A DNA stretch of 64,000 nucleotides, taken from positions 124,001-188,000 of the forward strand of contig JADJBB010000025.1 of the NCBI GenBank assembly GCA_016703965.1, written 5' to 3'. The stretch is from Acidobacteriota bacterium (GTDB lineage: Bacteria > Acidobacteriota > Blastocatellia > Pyrinomonadales > Pyrinomonadaceae). Positions 24,040 through 31,958 of the stretch are shown in pieces. Within the stretch, counting starts at the first letter, position 1. Each line of letters starts with the position of its first letter. Under the pieces are notes generated by a model. The model did not search any database and was not told where the DNA came from. It saw only the letters and a list, made by a program, of their open reading frames with translations. Both the position numbers and the translations under genes were made by a program.

Positions 24040-24819
24040 CTATTCTTTGGTCGTCTTTACATTGATGCCGATCAGTTTCCAGGTTCCGTCGTCCATCGTG
24101 TACTTCAGTTCGAAATTTGCACGAGCTGGTTTTGTCGGATAGTAACCTTTCACCACGAGAGCATCGAGTCCGGCGACCTTTTCGATCGACGGAACGGGCG
24201 AAAACACTGCATCCATCGGTGAAACGGCACGTTTGAAATTGTAGTTTTCCTTGTCGTCCACGAATGGTTTGAACGCCTCGGCGAGCTCATCAGCACTCGC
24301 GTCATCCCGCCAAACCTTAGCAGCTTTCTTGTGGAAATCGGTAAAATCCCCGCTCTGAACAGCATCGCTGAAATCAAGGAAAGTTGACTTTACGAGCGAC
24401 TGCAGCTTGTCGTTACTAGGGATCTCGGGTTTCGCATCCGATGACTTTGTATCCGATGTCGTTGAGCTGCTGGAACCGCCGTCTTTCTTAAAAACAATAC
24501 CGTCGAGTGTCATCTCGCTGCCCGTCGGTGCCTTGTCGATCTTGAAGGTCGGCCCGAGGCTGGCGAGTGATATCTTGAGCGTTTTTGCCGCTTCATCGAC
24601 GGTAACACTTCCGCCGCTCACCGAAGAACTGCCCGATTTATAATCGGCACCGCCGTCCGAACGGATCGTTATCAACGTTCCATCAGCGGCTTTCCAAACG
24701 CCGACATACTGCGATGGAGGCGGCGTGCTCTTGCCGCAGGCGAGACCGACGATCAGGACGAATACCGCGGCGATCACAAGATTGAAATTGTTCTTAGAAA
24801 GGATAGTTCTTTGACGCAT
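24040..24819 (-). CDS. predicted lipoprotein, two-domain (unknown family)
   Basis: 259 residues with an N-terminal hydrophobic segment and a lipobox ending VGLAC near residue 28, so it is probably lipid-anchored. Residues about 35-113 form a small beta domain (YVGVWKAADGTLITIRSDGG, EMTLDGIVFKKDG); a Ser/Asp-rich linker follows. The C-terminal domain (about 135-258) has LVKSTFLDFSDAVQSGDFTDFH and FELKYTMDDGTWKLIGINVK. This last domain is shared with the gene just upstream (24848-25417). The two are in tandem on the same strand, 28 bases apart, and probably form an operon. Function unknown. Confidence 0.75.
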   Translation of the reverse strand: MRQRTILSKNNFNLVIAAVFVLIVGLACGKSTPPPSQYVGVWKAADGTLITIRSDGGADYKSGSSSVSGGSVTVDEAAKTLKISLASLGPTFKIDKAPTGSEMTLDGIVFKKDGGSSSSTTSDTKSSDAKPEIPSNDKLQSLVKSTFLDFSDAVQSGDFTDFHKKAAKVWRDDASADELAEAFKPFVDDKENYNFKRAVSPMDAVFSPVPSIEKVAGLDALVVKGYYPTKPARANFELKYTMDDGTWKLIGINVKTTKE

Positions 24820-24847
24820 GACCCATTAGTCTCCTTTTTTTCCTAGG

Positions 24848-25417
24848 TTAAGGAATGTTAATAACAAGCTTGAGCAGCTTCCAACTGCCGCCTCGCATCA
24901 CGTATTCGAAATCGAAACGCGTTTTGTATGGCTTGGTCTTGAATTCGCCCTGAGCCATCAATATTTTCAGGCCTTTCTCACTGCGGATGCCCGGCGGAAC
25001 CTTGAATTCGGCTGACATATCGTCAACCTTATTCAGGAGCGGAACCACCATCGATTTCTTATCAGTGTACGACTTGAATGCCGTTTTCATTTCATCGACG
25101 GTGTAGGTCGACTGAAAATCGGTCGAGGCGTAAGCATGAAGGTCAGAGAAATCGCCCGAATCGACGGCATCGCCGAACTTCTGGATCGTTTCCTTGACGA
25201 GGCCCTCAACTACGGTTTTTGACGGAACGGAATCGTCGGAGGTTTCTGATCTGGTGTTCGATACCGACGTTGAGTTGCTCTCGCTGGAGCTATTCCCGAG
25301 GTTGAAATCCTTGTTACAGTTGCAGCCAAGAACGAACGTACCGATCACCGCAAGGGCAATAAGGCCGTTGATCTTGGCATCCTTGCCGAAAAATAGTCCA
25401 CTTATGAGCTTTTTCAT
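24848..25417 (-). CDS. predicted lipoprotein sharing a C-terminal domain with its neighbour
   Basis: 189 residues counted from the ATG at 25417, which follows GGAGGAG by three bases; an in-frame ATG at 25429 contains that site. The lipobox is FVLGC near residue 32, followed by a Ser/Asn-rich linker. The C-terminal domain has LVKETIQKFGDAVDSGDFSDLH and FDFEYVMRGGSWKLLKLVINI, matching the neighbouring lipoprotein. It is probably a periplasmic-facing lipoprotein, with no known activity. Confidence 0.75.
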   Translation of the reverse strand: MKKLISGLFFGKDAKINGLIALAVIGTFVLGCNCNKDFNLGNSSSESNSTSVSNTRSETSDDSVPSKTVVEGLVKETIQKFGDAVDSGDFSDLHAYASTDFQSTYTVDEMKTAFKSYTDKKSMVVPLLNKVDDMSAEFKVPPGIRSEKGLKILMAQGEFKTKPYKTRFDFEYVMRGGSWKLLKLVINIP

Positions 25418-25480
25418 GATCTCCTCCATTGAAAATTGTGGATGCCTGAGAAAAGTCCGATAAAGCTGGAACTTCGAATT

Positions 25481-26977
25481 TTACTGCGATTTCTCTACCA
25501 GATTAAGCAGCGTGCGGATCGCAACGCCCGACGGGCCTTTTGCGATGTGCGATTTCGCCGAATCAAGCCAAGCAGTCCCGGCGATGTCGAGATGAGCCCA
25601 TTTGGCTTTGTCGACAAATTCCTGGATAAAAACCGCCCCCATGATCGTACCGGCTTTGCCGCGAGGCCCGATGTTTTTAATATCGGCGATGTCAGAGCGG
25701 ATATCTTTGCTGTAATCTGCTCCGAGCGGCAACTGCCAATAGCCTTCGCCAACCTCTTTGCCGCACGCGATTATCTCATCCACAAACGCCTGATCATTGC
25801 CCATGATGCCAGTATTATGCGAGCCGAGAGCGACTATCACAGCGCCGGTTAGCGTGGCCATGTCGACGATCTTCGTAGCACCCTGCTTTTCGGCATAGGC
25901 GACGGCGTCTGCAAGGACGAGCCGGCCCTCGGCATCCGTGTTGAGGATCTCGACCGTTTTTCCGTTCATAGCAGTCACCACATCACTGGGACGCGAGGCA
26001 TTGCCATCGGGCATGTTCTCAACTGCAGCAACCACACCAATTACGGGAACAGTTGGTTTGAGCAGAGCGATCGCACGCATTGTGCCGAGTACGGTTCCAC
26101 CGCCCGACATATCGTATTTCATTGCGTCCATACCCTCGGCGGGTTTGATCGATATCCCCCCAGTGTCAAACGTAATTCCCTTTCCGACCAACCCGATCAA
26201 CTCGCCTTTTTTTGCAGTCGATTTGGTCGGGGTGTATTTCAAGACGATAAGCTTCGCAGGCTGCGAGGAGCCGTGCGAAACGCTCATCAGCGAACCCATA
26301 CCCATTTTGGTCATGCGGGCTTCATCGAGGACTTCGCACTTGAGACCGACCTCTTTTGCCATCGCCTGTGCACGCTTTGCCATCTCGGTCGGCGTGAGGA
26401 TATTTGGCGGCTCGTTTGCGAGGTCGCGAGTGAAATTCACCGACTCACCGATCACCTGGCCGCGGGCGATACCGCTCTTAAGGTCGGTTGGTTTAGCCCC
26501 ATCGACACAGACGATGAGATTTGAAATAACCTTGTCTTGCTTGTCTTTGGTCTTGTATTTATCAAGCTCGAACTGACTAGTGATAAATCCTACGACAGCC
26601 TGTGATGCTGCTTCAGCCGCGTTTTCACTACGCGGAAGAAGTGCAAAGCTCGTGATATTCCGTTTTCGGAGGAAGCGGGTCGCTGTGCCCGAGAGAGTGC
26701 AAATACTTGGCGCTGAGTAATCAGCTTTGTCACCGACGCCAACGAGCAACAGGCGGCTAGCTTTGACGGCGCCTTTCGGTACAAATCGTACCAGAGCCGT
26801 TTCACCTGCGTCGCCTTTAAAGTCTTCGGCTTTTATGAGAGCGGCGATGAGGCCGCCAGTTACCTTGTCGAGGTCTTTGAGCACATCGGTCGTGCCTTTT
26901 TCGCCTTTAAAAACCGCCACGGCCAGGGCCTCAGCATTTGCTTCAGAAAAGTTTCCGGTAATTCCCGTGAATTTCAT
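25481..26977 (-). CDS. pepA: leucyl (M17) aminopeptidase
   Basis: 498 residues, typical for M17 dizinc aminopeptidases that remove N-terminal residues from peptides in the cytoplasm. The catalytic C-terminal domain has VGKGITFDTGGISIKP (metal and catalytic Lys region), MKYDMSGGGTVLG, NTDAEGRLVLADA (the M17 signature) and ATLTGAVIVALG. The N-terminal domain (about 1-165) is less conserved, as usual. The ATG follows AGGTATAA. Confidence 0.95.
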   Translation of the reverse strand: MKFTGITGNFSEANAEALAVAVFKGEKGTTDVLKDLDKVTGGLIAALIKAEDFKGDAGETALVRFVPKGAVKASRLLLVGVGDKADYSAPSICTLSGTATRFLRKRNITSFALLPRSENAAEAASQAVVGFITSQFELDKYKTKDKQDKVISNLIVCVDGAKPTDLKSGIARGQVIGESVNFTRDLANEPPNILTPTEMAKRAQAMAKEVGLKCEVLDEARMTKMGMGSLMSVSHGSSQPAKLIVLKYTPTKSTAKKGELIGLVGKGITFDTGGISIKPAEGMDAMKYDMSGGGTVLGTMRAIALLKPTVPVIGVVAAVENMPDGNASRPSDVVTAMNGKTVEILNTDAEGRLVLADAVAYAEKQGATKIVDMATLTGAVIVALGSHNTGIMGNDQAFVDEIIACGKEVGEGYWQLPLGADYSKDIRSDIADIKNIGPRGKAGTIMGAVFIQEFVDKAKWAHLDIAGTAWLDSAKSHIAKGPSGVAIRTLLNLVEKSQ

Positions 26978-27033
26978 TTATACCTCTAAAAAATCTGTGT
27001 TTGGGATCAAATAAATATCCTTATATCTATAAC

Positions 27034-27492
27034 TTATCTAAGGGCTTGTTTCAACTCCTGTCTAGTTTCTTTTTCAATAGACTTCTTCATTTCTGCTTCA
27101 CGTTTGTCATAGAGTTTCTTACCTTTAGCAACTCCGATCTCAAATTTGATGCGGCCGTTCTTCCAGTAAATGGCGGTGACAACGAGCGTCATGCCTTTTT
27201 GCGTCGTTTCTTTCTCGAGTTTTGCGATCTCTTTTCGGTTAAGGAGTAGCTTTCGAGTACGCAAAACGTCGTGATTATTGATGTTTCCATGCGAGTAGTG
27301 CGAAATGTGGGCACCGAGCAGCCAAACTTCGCCGTCGATGATCGAAACATAGGATTCCTTGAGCTGAATTCGACCGAGCATGATGCTCTTTACTTCAGTG
27401 CCAAGCAGAACGGAACCAGCTTCGTATTTTTCGAGAATTATGTACTCGTGGTACGCCTGGCGATTATTGATAATTTCTTTGTCAGCGGCCAT
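27034..27492 (-). CDS. smpB: SsrA-binding protein SmpB
   Basis: 152 residues; SmpB delivers tmRNA to stalled ribosomes for trans-translation. Signatures: INNRQAYHEYIILEKYEAGSVLLGTEVKSI, ESYVSIIDGEVWLLGAHISHY, RTRKLLLNRKEI and a basic C-terminal tail with KGKKLYDKREA. The tmRNA gene itself was not seen nearby. It is divergent from tRNA-Gln(CTG). Confidence 0.96.
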   Translation of the reverse strand: MAADKEIINNRQAYHEYIILEKYEAGSVLLGTEVKSIMLGRIQLKESYVSIIDGEVWLLGAHISHYSHGNINNHDVLRTRKLLLNRKEIAKLEKETTQKGMTLVVTAIYWKNGRIKFEIGVAKGKKLYDKREAEMKKSIEKETRQELKQALR

Positions 27493-27560
27493 AAACTATT
27501 ATTTTGCCATAATTTGTGTCATACAGGTAGGACGTATGCTGCCTAGTTTGCCTGTTGCAG

Positions 27561-27589
27561 TTGACATAATCGCCGGTCATCCGTAAATT
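27561..27589 (+). promoter_or_regulatory. sigma-70 promoter of tRNA-Gln(CTG)
   Basis: TTGACA (27561-27566), a 17-base spacer, TAAATT (27584-27589), and the tRNA 5' end 12 bases further. Spacing and position are ideal for a stable-RNA promoter. Confidence 0.75.
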
Positions 27590-27601
27590 AATAGATTGCG
27601 T

Positions 27602-27675
27602 TGGGAGATCGTCTAATGGTAGGACTGCAGTCTCTGGATCTGCCTATCGGGGTTCGAATCCCTGTCTCCCAGCCA
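27602..27675 (+). tRNA. tRNA-Gln (anticodon CTG)
   Basis: The acceptor TGGGAGA (27602-27608) pairs with TCTCCCA (27665-27671); G discriminator; encoded CCA (27673-27675). The anticodon loop is CTCTGGA and the T arm contains GGTTCGAATCC. As in tRNA-Gln(TTG), the 31:39 pair reads T-T. Confidence 0.94.
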
Positions 27676-27758
27676 AACTTTAGTGGTCAGTTGTCAGCGG
27701 TTGGTTTTCAGTGCTTTCTTTGAACGATCCGCTGTCCACTCGCCACCGAACAACACAT

Positions 27759-28205
27759 ATGGACGGCTGGCACGAAACCGAGATTCGAGTTCGATACGCC
27801 GAGACCGACCAGATGGGCATCGTGCATCACGCGAACTTTCTGGTCTGGTTCGAGACCGGCCGCAGCGAATTATGCCGCTCCCGCGGATTCTCCTACAAGG
27901 AGATGGAAGAGCAGGACGATGCCCTAATGGTTGTTGCTGAATCCTACTGTCGTTACAAATCCCCAGCATATTACGAAGATGTCCTGACGATCCGCACGAA
28001 GGTGGTTGAGATCCGCAGCCGTAGCTTGCGATTCTTCTACGAGATCTACCGGGCATCTGACAATGTACTGATTGCTGAGGGCGAGACACTTCACGTGGTG
28101 ACGAATAAAGATAAGAAAGTTCGCAGCCTGCCAAACGTTTATCGCGATCTGCTCCTCGATCAGCAAGAAGAACTGGCCTTTCCATCCGAACAAGCCCCAC
28201 GGTGA
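27759..28205 (+). CDS. YbgC/FadM-like acyl-CoA thioesterase (hotdog fold)
   Basis: 148 residues counted from the ATG at 27759. The active-site region of 4-hydroxybenzoyl-CoA thioesterase-like enzymes is present: RVRYAETDQMGIVHHANFLVWFE, with catalytic Asp at about residue 16. It is followed by the hotdog core (VLTIRTKVVEIRSRSLRFFYEI). Such enzymes hydrolyse acyl-CoA thioesters; the natural substrate is unknown. An upstream in-frame start at 27711 would translate a degenerate repeat, so it is rejected. Confidence 0.85.
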   Translation: MDGWHETEIRVRYAETDQMGIVHHANFLVWFETGRSELCRSRGFSYKEMEEQDDALMVVAESYCRYKSPAYYEDVLTIRTKVVEIRSRSLRFFYEIYRASDNVLIAEGETLHVVTNKDKKVRSLPNVYRDLLLDQQEELAFPSEQAPR

Positions 28206-28307
28206 GAGCCAAGCCACTATCTGACATTGATCAACGCTCGGGTTATTCGACGAAGAAACTTCGTATTGCGACTTTGGACATTGGGTCTTCGACCTTAGAC
28301 TATTAGT

Positions 28308-28493
28308 ATGCCTGGAGCCGATAGATCCGAAATTTATTTCATCGCGGCGATGATGTTCTTGATCATGGTCATATCTGTTGTAGCCGTGTATTTCTTTGTA
28401 AAAACGTACAAGAAAGAGATGCGCGAAAGGGATGCCATGCGCGAGCAGAAGGCGAAAGCGAAAGCCGCATCGAGCGAACCGGAAACGAAATAA
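28308..28493 (+). CDS. 61-residue single-pass membrane protein
   Basis: One membrane helix (about 10-31, FIAAMMFLIMVISVVAVYFFV) is followed by a highly charged coiled tail (KKEMRERDAMREQKAKAKA). Its stop overlaps the start of the isochorismatase-like gene as TAATG, which indicates translational coupling and supports it as a real gene. No function can be assigned. Confidence 0.6.
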   Translation: MPGADRSEIYFIAAMMFLIMVISVVAVYFFVKTYKKEMRERDAMREQKAKAKAASSEPETK

Positions 28494-29050
28494 TGTCTCA
28501 TCCTAATCTAATCGATATCGCCCAAACTGCCCTCGTGGTCGTTGATGTTCAGGAGGCGTTTCGCAATGCGATCCCAGATTTTTCTTTGATCGTGTCTCGG
28601 ATCTCAACGGCGGTTCAAGGGTTTCAGATACTTGGTATTCCCGTCATCGTTACTGAGCAGTATCCGAAGGGCCTTGGCGTGACCGCGGAGGAGATCCAGC
28701 TAGTTCTTAGAGGGGAAAACGAGTCAGTTGAGAAGACAATTTTCAGTTCGTGCGGTGCTGAGGCCTTCATAACGAAGTTGGATAACTTGGGTGTTACACG
28801 GGTGATCTTGTGCGGCCTCGAAACCCATATTTGCGTCAGCCAGACCGCTCATGATCTGCTTGAACGTGGTTTTCAGGTGCACATTTTGAGCGATTGCGTT
28901 GCGTCAAGATTCGAATACAACCGACTCGCGGGACTCGCAAAAATGTGCCGCAGCGGCGTTATCGAATCGTCAGCTGAGATGGCTCTGTTCGAAGCCATGC
29001 GCGATGCGAAGCACGATAAATTCAAGGAAATTCAGGCATTGATCAAATAA
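28493..29050 (+). CDS. isochorismatase-family cysteine hydrolase
   Basis: 185 residues. The catalytic triad of the family is visible: Asp in ALVVVDVQEAF (about 18), Lys in EQYPKGLG, and Cys in LCGLETHICVSQTAHDLL (about 115). Family members cleave isochorismate, nicotinamide or other carbamoyl/vinyl ether substrates. The sequence is of the YcaC/hydrolase subtype and the substrate is not determinable. Translation is coupled to the small membrane protein upstream. Confidence 0.88.
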   Translation: MSHPNLIDIAQTALVVVDVQEAFRNAIPDFSLIVSRISTAVQGFQILGIPVIVTEQYPKGLGVTAEEIQLVLRGENESVEKTIFSSCGAEAFITKLDNLGVTRVILCGLETHICVSQTAHDLLERGFQVHILSDCVASRFEYNRLAGLAKMCRSGVIESSAEMALFEAMRDAKHDKFKEIQALIK

Positions 29051-29105
29051 CCCCCGCAGGGCTAATGTTCGCGAAAATCTGTCGCAATGGGTTGTTAAAA
29101 ACTAA

Positions 29106-31499
29106 ATGGATCTACTTTCATCTCTAAATCCCCAACAGGTCGAGGCGGTCAAAACGACCGAAGGACCACTATTGATCCTGGCCGGTGCGGGTTCTGGTAA
29201 GACTCGTGTTATCACTGTCCGAATGGCTTACCTGATCTCTGAGAAGCATGTTGAGCCGCGAAGTATTTTGGCGGTAACGTTTACAAATAAAGCGGCGGGC
29301 GAGATGCGTTCGCGTGTCCAGGAGTTGCTGAAAGGTGAACGTTTACAGTCGGCTCCGCTGATCGCTACGTTTCATAGTCTATGCGTGCGCATTCTGCGTC
29401 AGGACATCGACAAACTTGACGAGGGCTATCTTAAATCCTTCACCATCTATGATACCGACGACACACAAAAGGTAGTTAAATCGTGTATAAAAGACCTCGG
29501 CTTCGACGAAAAGCAGATGGCTCCTCGTATGGTTAGGAATGCTATCAGTTCCGCAAAGAATCGGGGCGAAGATCACGAGATGTTCGCGTCGAAGATCGAA
29601 TACGGCGACGAGAAAAAAGCTGCTATGGCTAAGGTTTTCCGTATGTACGAAGATCGTCTGCGGACCGCGAACGCCCTCGACTTCGACGATCTGCTTATAA
29701 AGACCGTCAAACTCCTCAGAAAATCGCACGAGACGCGGGATAAATATAACGATCGCTACAAATACATCCTTGTTGATGAATATCAGGATACGAATGCACT
29801 GCAATTCGCACTTATCAGCTTTTTGACGGAAAAACAGCAGAATATCTGTGTGGTAGGCGACGACGCTCAGAGCATATATGGGTTTCGGCAGGCTGATATT
29901 CGCAATATTCTTGGTTTTGAGAAGCATTTTCCGAGTGCCAAGGTCATATTGCTCGAACAGAATTATCGCTCGACCCAAACCATTCTTGATGTCGCTCATG
30001 CGATCATCGAAAACAATCAGAATCAAAAGAAAAAGAAGCTTTGGACTGCAAATGCGGGCGGAGAGCGGATCTACTATTATCAGGCTTATGACGCTGATGG
30101 CGAAGCAAGGTTTGTTGCAGCGAAGATCGAGGAACATCAACGCCGAAGCTTGAGCGACCGCATAGCGATACTCTATCGAACGAACGCTCAATCTCGACTT
30201 TTTGAGGAAGCTCTCCGCCGAATGCGGATCGAATATAACATCGTCGGGGGTTTTTCTTTTTACGAGCGAGCTGAGGTAAAGGACGTGATCGCATACCTCA
30301 AGCTTTCTATGAATCCCTTCGACGATATCGCCCTCATGCGTGTGATCAACACTCCGGCCCGAGGGCTCGGTAAAACAAGCCTCGATGAATTGCAGCGTAT
30401 CGCGAAATCAAATGGCTCATCGCTGTGGATGACGATCGCTTCGGTCACCGCTGTCGATCATCCGCAGGAATCGGGACTTACACCGCGGGCGAAGGAAGCG
30501 TTACGCGCTTTCAGAAAAGTTATCGAGAATTTGATATCGAAGATCTCGGAGTATTCCGAATCAGGCAGAGCAGTTTCTGAAGTCGTGATCGGAGCGATCG
30601 AAGATACGGGCTACGCGAATTCGCTCCGCGCTGAAAATACCGATGAATCAGCCGCTCGTCTGGAGAATCTCGAAGAACTTGTCAACGCAGCAGTCGATTA
30701 CGACAAGCAGGAAGAAAATGGCCTGCGTGACTTTATCGATCACGCGGCATTAACGTCCGACACCGACAAATACGATGGCACGGCTCCGGTCACGTTGATG
30801 ACGGTTCACATGGCAAAAGGGCTGGAGTTTCCGATCGTATTTCTTGTCGGGCTGGAGGACGGTATTTTCCCGCATTCACGATCGCTGAATGATTCTAAAG
30901 AATTAGAAGAAGAGCGCCGTCTAGCCTACGTCGCGATCACGCGTGCGGAAAAACTTCTTTACGTCACGCATTCGATGCGCCGTAGGGTGTATGGTGAGGA
31001 GATCGCTGCCGAACCTTCGCAGTTCCTGAACGAGATGCCGCTCGAGCTGATCGATGATCTTTCGCAAGGTGCTTCGTGGCTATCGTACGCCCGCAGCACG
31101 ACTTCGATGAGTGCCAAGGCCACGATCAGTGCCCTGAGAGGTGAGAGCCCGCCGCCAAAGCCAAAGAGCGTCTACGCCGGCAAGACCTACAATAGCAGCG
31201 ATGCGGTAGCTGAGTTCTTTAAGAAGAAGAACATCGAGATTCCAGCACGTCCGAGCGATAGGCCGACCGAGCGACCGGCTTCGGGTTACGATAAATTAAA
31301 AGCCATTGCTACCCCGCCGGCGGCACGCCCGGATCCGAATGTCCTGGTCGCCGGTTCGCACGTCCGCCACGAAAAATATGGCCGAGGCCTTGTTCTTCGT
31401 CGCGAAGGCTCTGGTGATAATGTGAAATTAACGGTGAGCTTTGCAGGATTTGGACAGAAGAAGCTGATCGAGAAATTTGCAAATCTGCAGAAAGACTGA
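29106..31499 (+). CDS. UvrD/PcrA-type superfamily 1 DNA helicase
   Basis: 797 residues. 3'-5' helicase acting in nucleotide excision and mismatch repair and in removing proteins from DNA. Motifs: LNPQQVEAV (Q motif), Ia and Walker A ILAGAGSGKTRVITVR (about 22-37), VTFTNKAAGEM, Walker B YILVDEYQDTN (about 219-229), GDDAQSIYGFRQAD, LEQNYRST, MTVHMAKGLEFPIVFLVGLE and YVAITRAEKLL. The C-terminal 60 residues (GSHVRHEKYGRGLVLRREG...) form the Tudor-like RNA-polymerase-binding module typical of PcrA/UvrD. Confidence 0.95.
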   Translation: MDLLSSLNPQQVEAVKTTEGPLLILAGAGSGKTRVITVRMAYLISEKHVEPRSILAVTFTNKAAGEMRSRVQELLKGERLQSAPLIATFHSLCVRILRQDIDKLDEGYLKSFTIYDTDDTQKVVKSCIKDLGFDEKQMAPRMVRNAISSAKNRGEDHEMFASKIEYGDEKKAAMAKVFRMYEDRLRTANALDFDDLLIKTVKLLRKSHETRDKYNDRYKYILVDEYQDTNALQFALISFLTEKQQNICVVGDDAQSIYGFRQADIRNILGFEKHFPSAKVILLEQNYRSTQTILDVAHAIIENNQNQKKKKLWTANAGGERIYYYQAYDADGEARFVAAKIEEHQRRSLSDRIAILYRTNAQSRLFEEALRRMRIEYNIVGGFSFYERAEVKDVIAYLKLSMNPFDDIALMRVINTPARGLGKTSLDELQRIAKSNGSSLWMTIASVTAVDHPQESGLTPRAKEALRAFRKVIENLISKISEYSESGRAVSEVVIGAIEDTGYANSLRAENTDESAARLENLEELVNAAVDYDKQEENGLRDFIDHAALTSDTDKYDGTAPVTLMTVHMAKGLEFPIVFLVGLEDGIFPHSRSLNDSKELEEERRLAYVAITRAEKLLYVTHSMRRRVYGEEIAAEPSQFLNEMPLELIDDLSQGASWLSYARSTTSMSAKATISALRGESPPPKPKSVYAGKTYNSSDAVAEFFKKKNIEIPARPSDRPTERPASGYDKLKAIATPPAARPDPNVLVAGSHVRHEKYGRGLVLRREGSGDNVKLTVSFAGFGQKKLIEKFANLQKD

Positions 31500-31547
31500 A
31501 CGCAATAGTTTGTTTTTGCGTAAAGTGGCGTGACACAGGAAACGACT

Positions 31548-31958
31548 ATGAAAAACAAATTTGCTTTATTTTCGGTATTACTTGTAACGACTGTAGCGGT
31601 TCTTGGCTGCAGTTCGATAAATCCGTTTGCTGAGAAAAAAAACGCAGGCAATCAGCCCGGATCGAACAAATCGCTGACCGATAAGGCCGTCGACACCGCC
31701 GTTGGGGAGCAAAAGATCGGCGTTCCCGAATGTGACGAGGTGATCGATCTGTTGACTTCCTACGCGAACAATCCGGATGACGGTTTTGTGGTCAAAGCAG
31801 GAAAAGCCTTAGTCGTAAATAAGATCAAAGAATCTATCAAGAAAGCTGCCGAGGACTACAAAACCGACAAGGTCGAGATGGCAAAAACGTGCAAAGAGGC
31901 TAAGGTCGAACTCGACAAATACAAAGCCGAAGAAGACAAAAAAGCATCGAAAAAGTAA
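31548..31958 (+). CDS. predicted small lipoprotein
   Basis: 136 residues counted from the ATG at 31548 (AGGAAA eight bases upstream); a GTG at 31530 is in frame but contains the ribosome binding site. The lipobox is AVLGC near residue 21. The mature protein is Lys/Asp-rich and helical, with ECDEVIDLLTSYANNP and a repetitive C-terminus (KAEEDKKASKK). Two further Cys residues might pair (about 66 and 117). The stop is adjacent to the stop of the convergent next gene. Function unknown. Confidence 0.7.
   Translation: MKNKFALFSVLLVTTVAVLGCSSINPFAEKKNAGNQPGSNKSLTDKAVDTAVGEQKIGVPECDEVIDLLTSYANNPDDGFVVKAGKALVVNKIKESIKKAAEDYKTDKVEMAKTCKEAKVELDKYKAEEDKKASKK

Noticed and set aside
29379..30191. 270-codon antisense open frame within the helicase gene
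   Set aside because: The plus strand encodes all helicase motifs continuously; the antisense frame has none.
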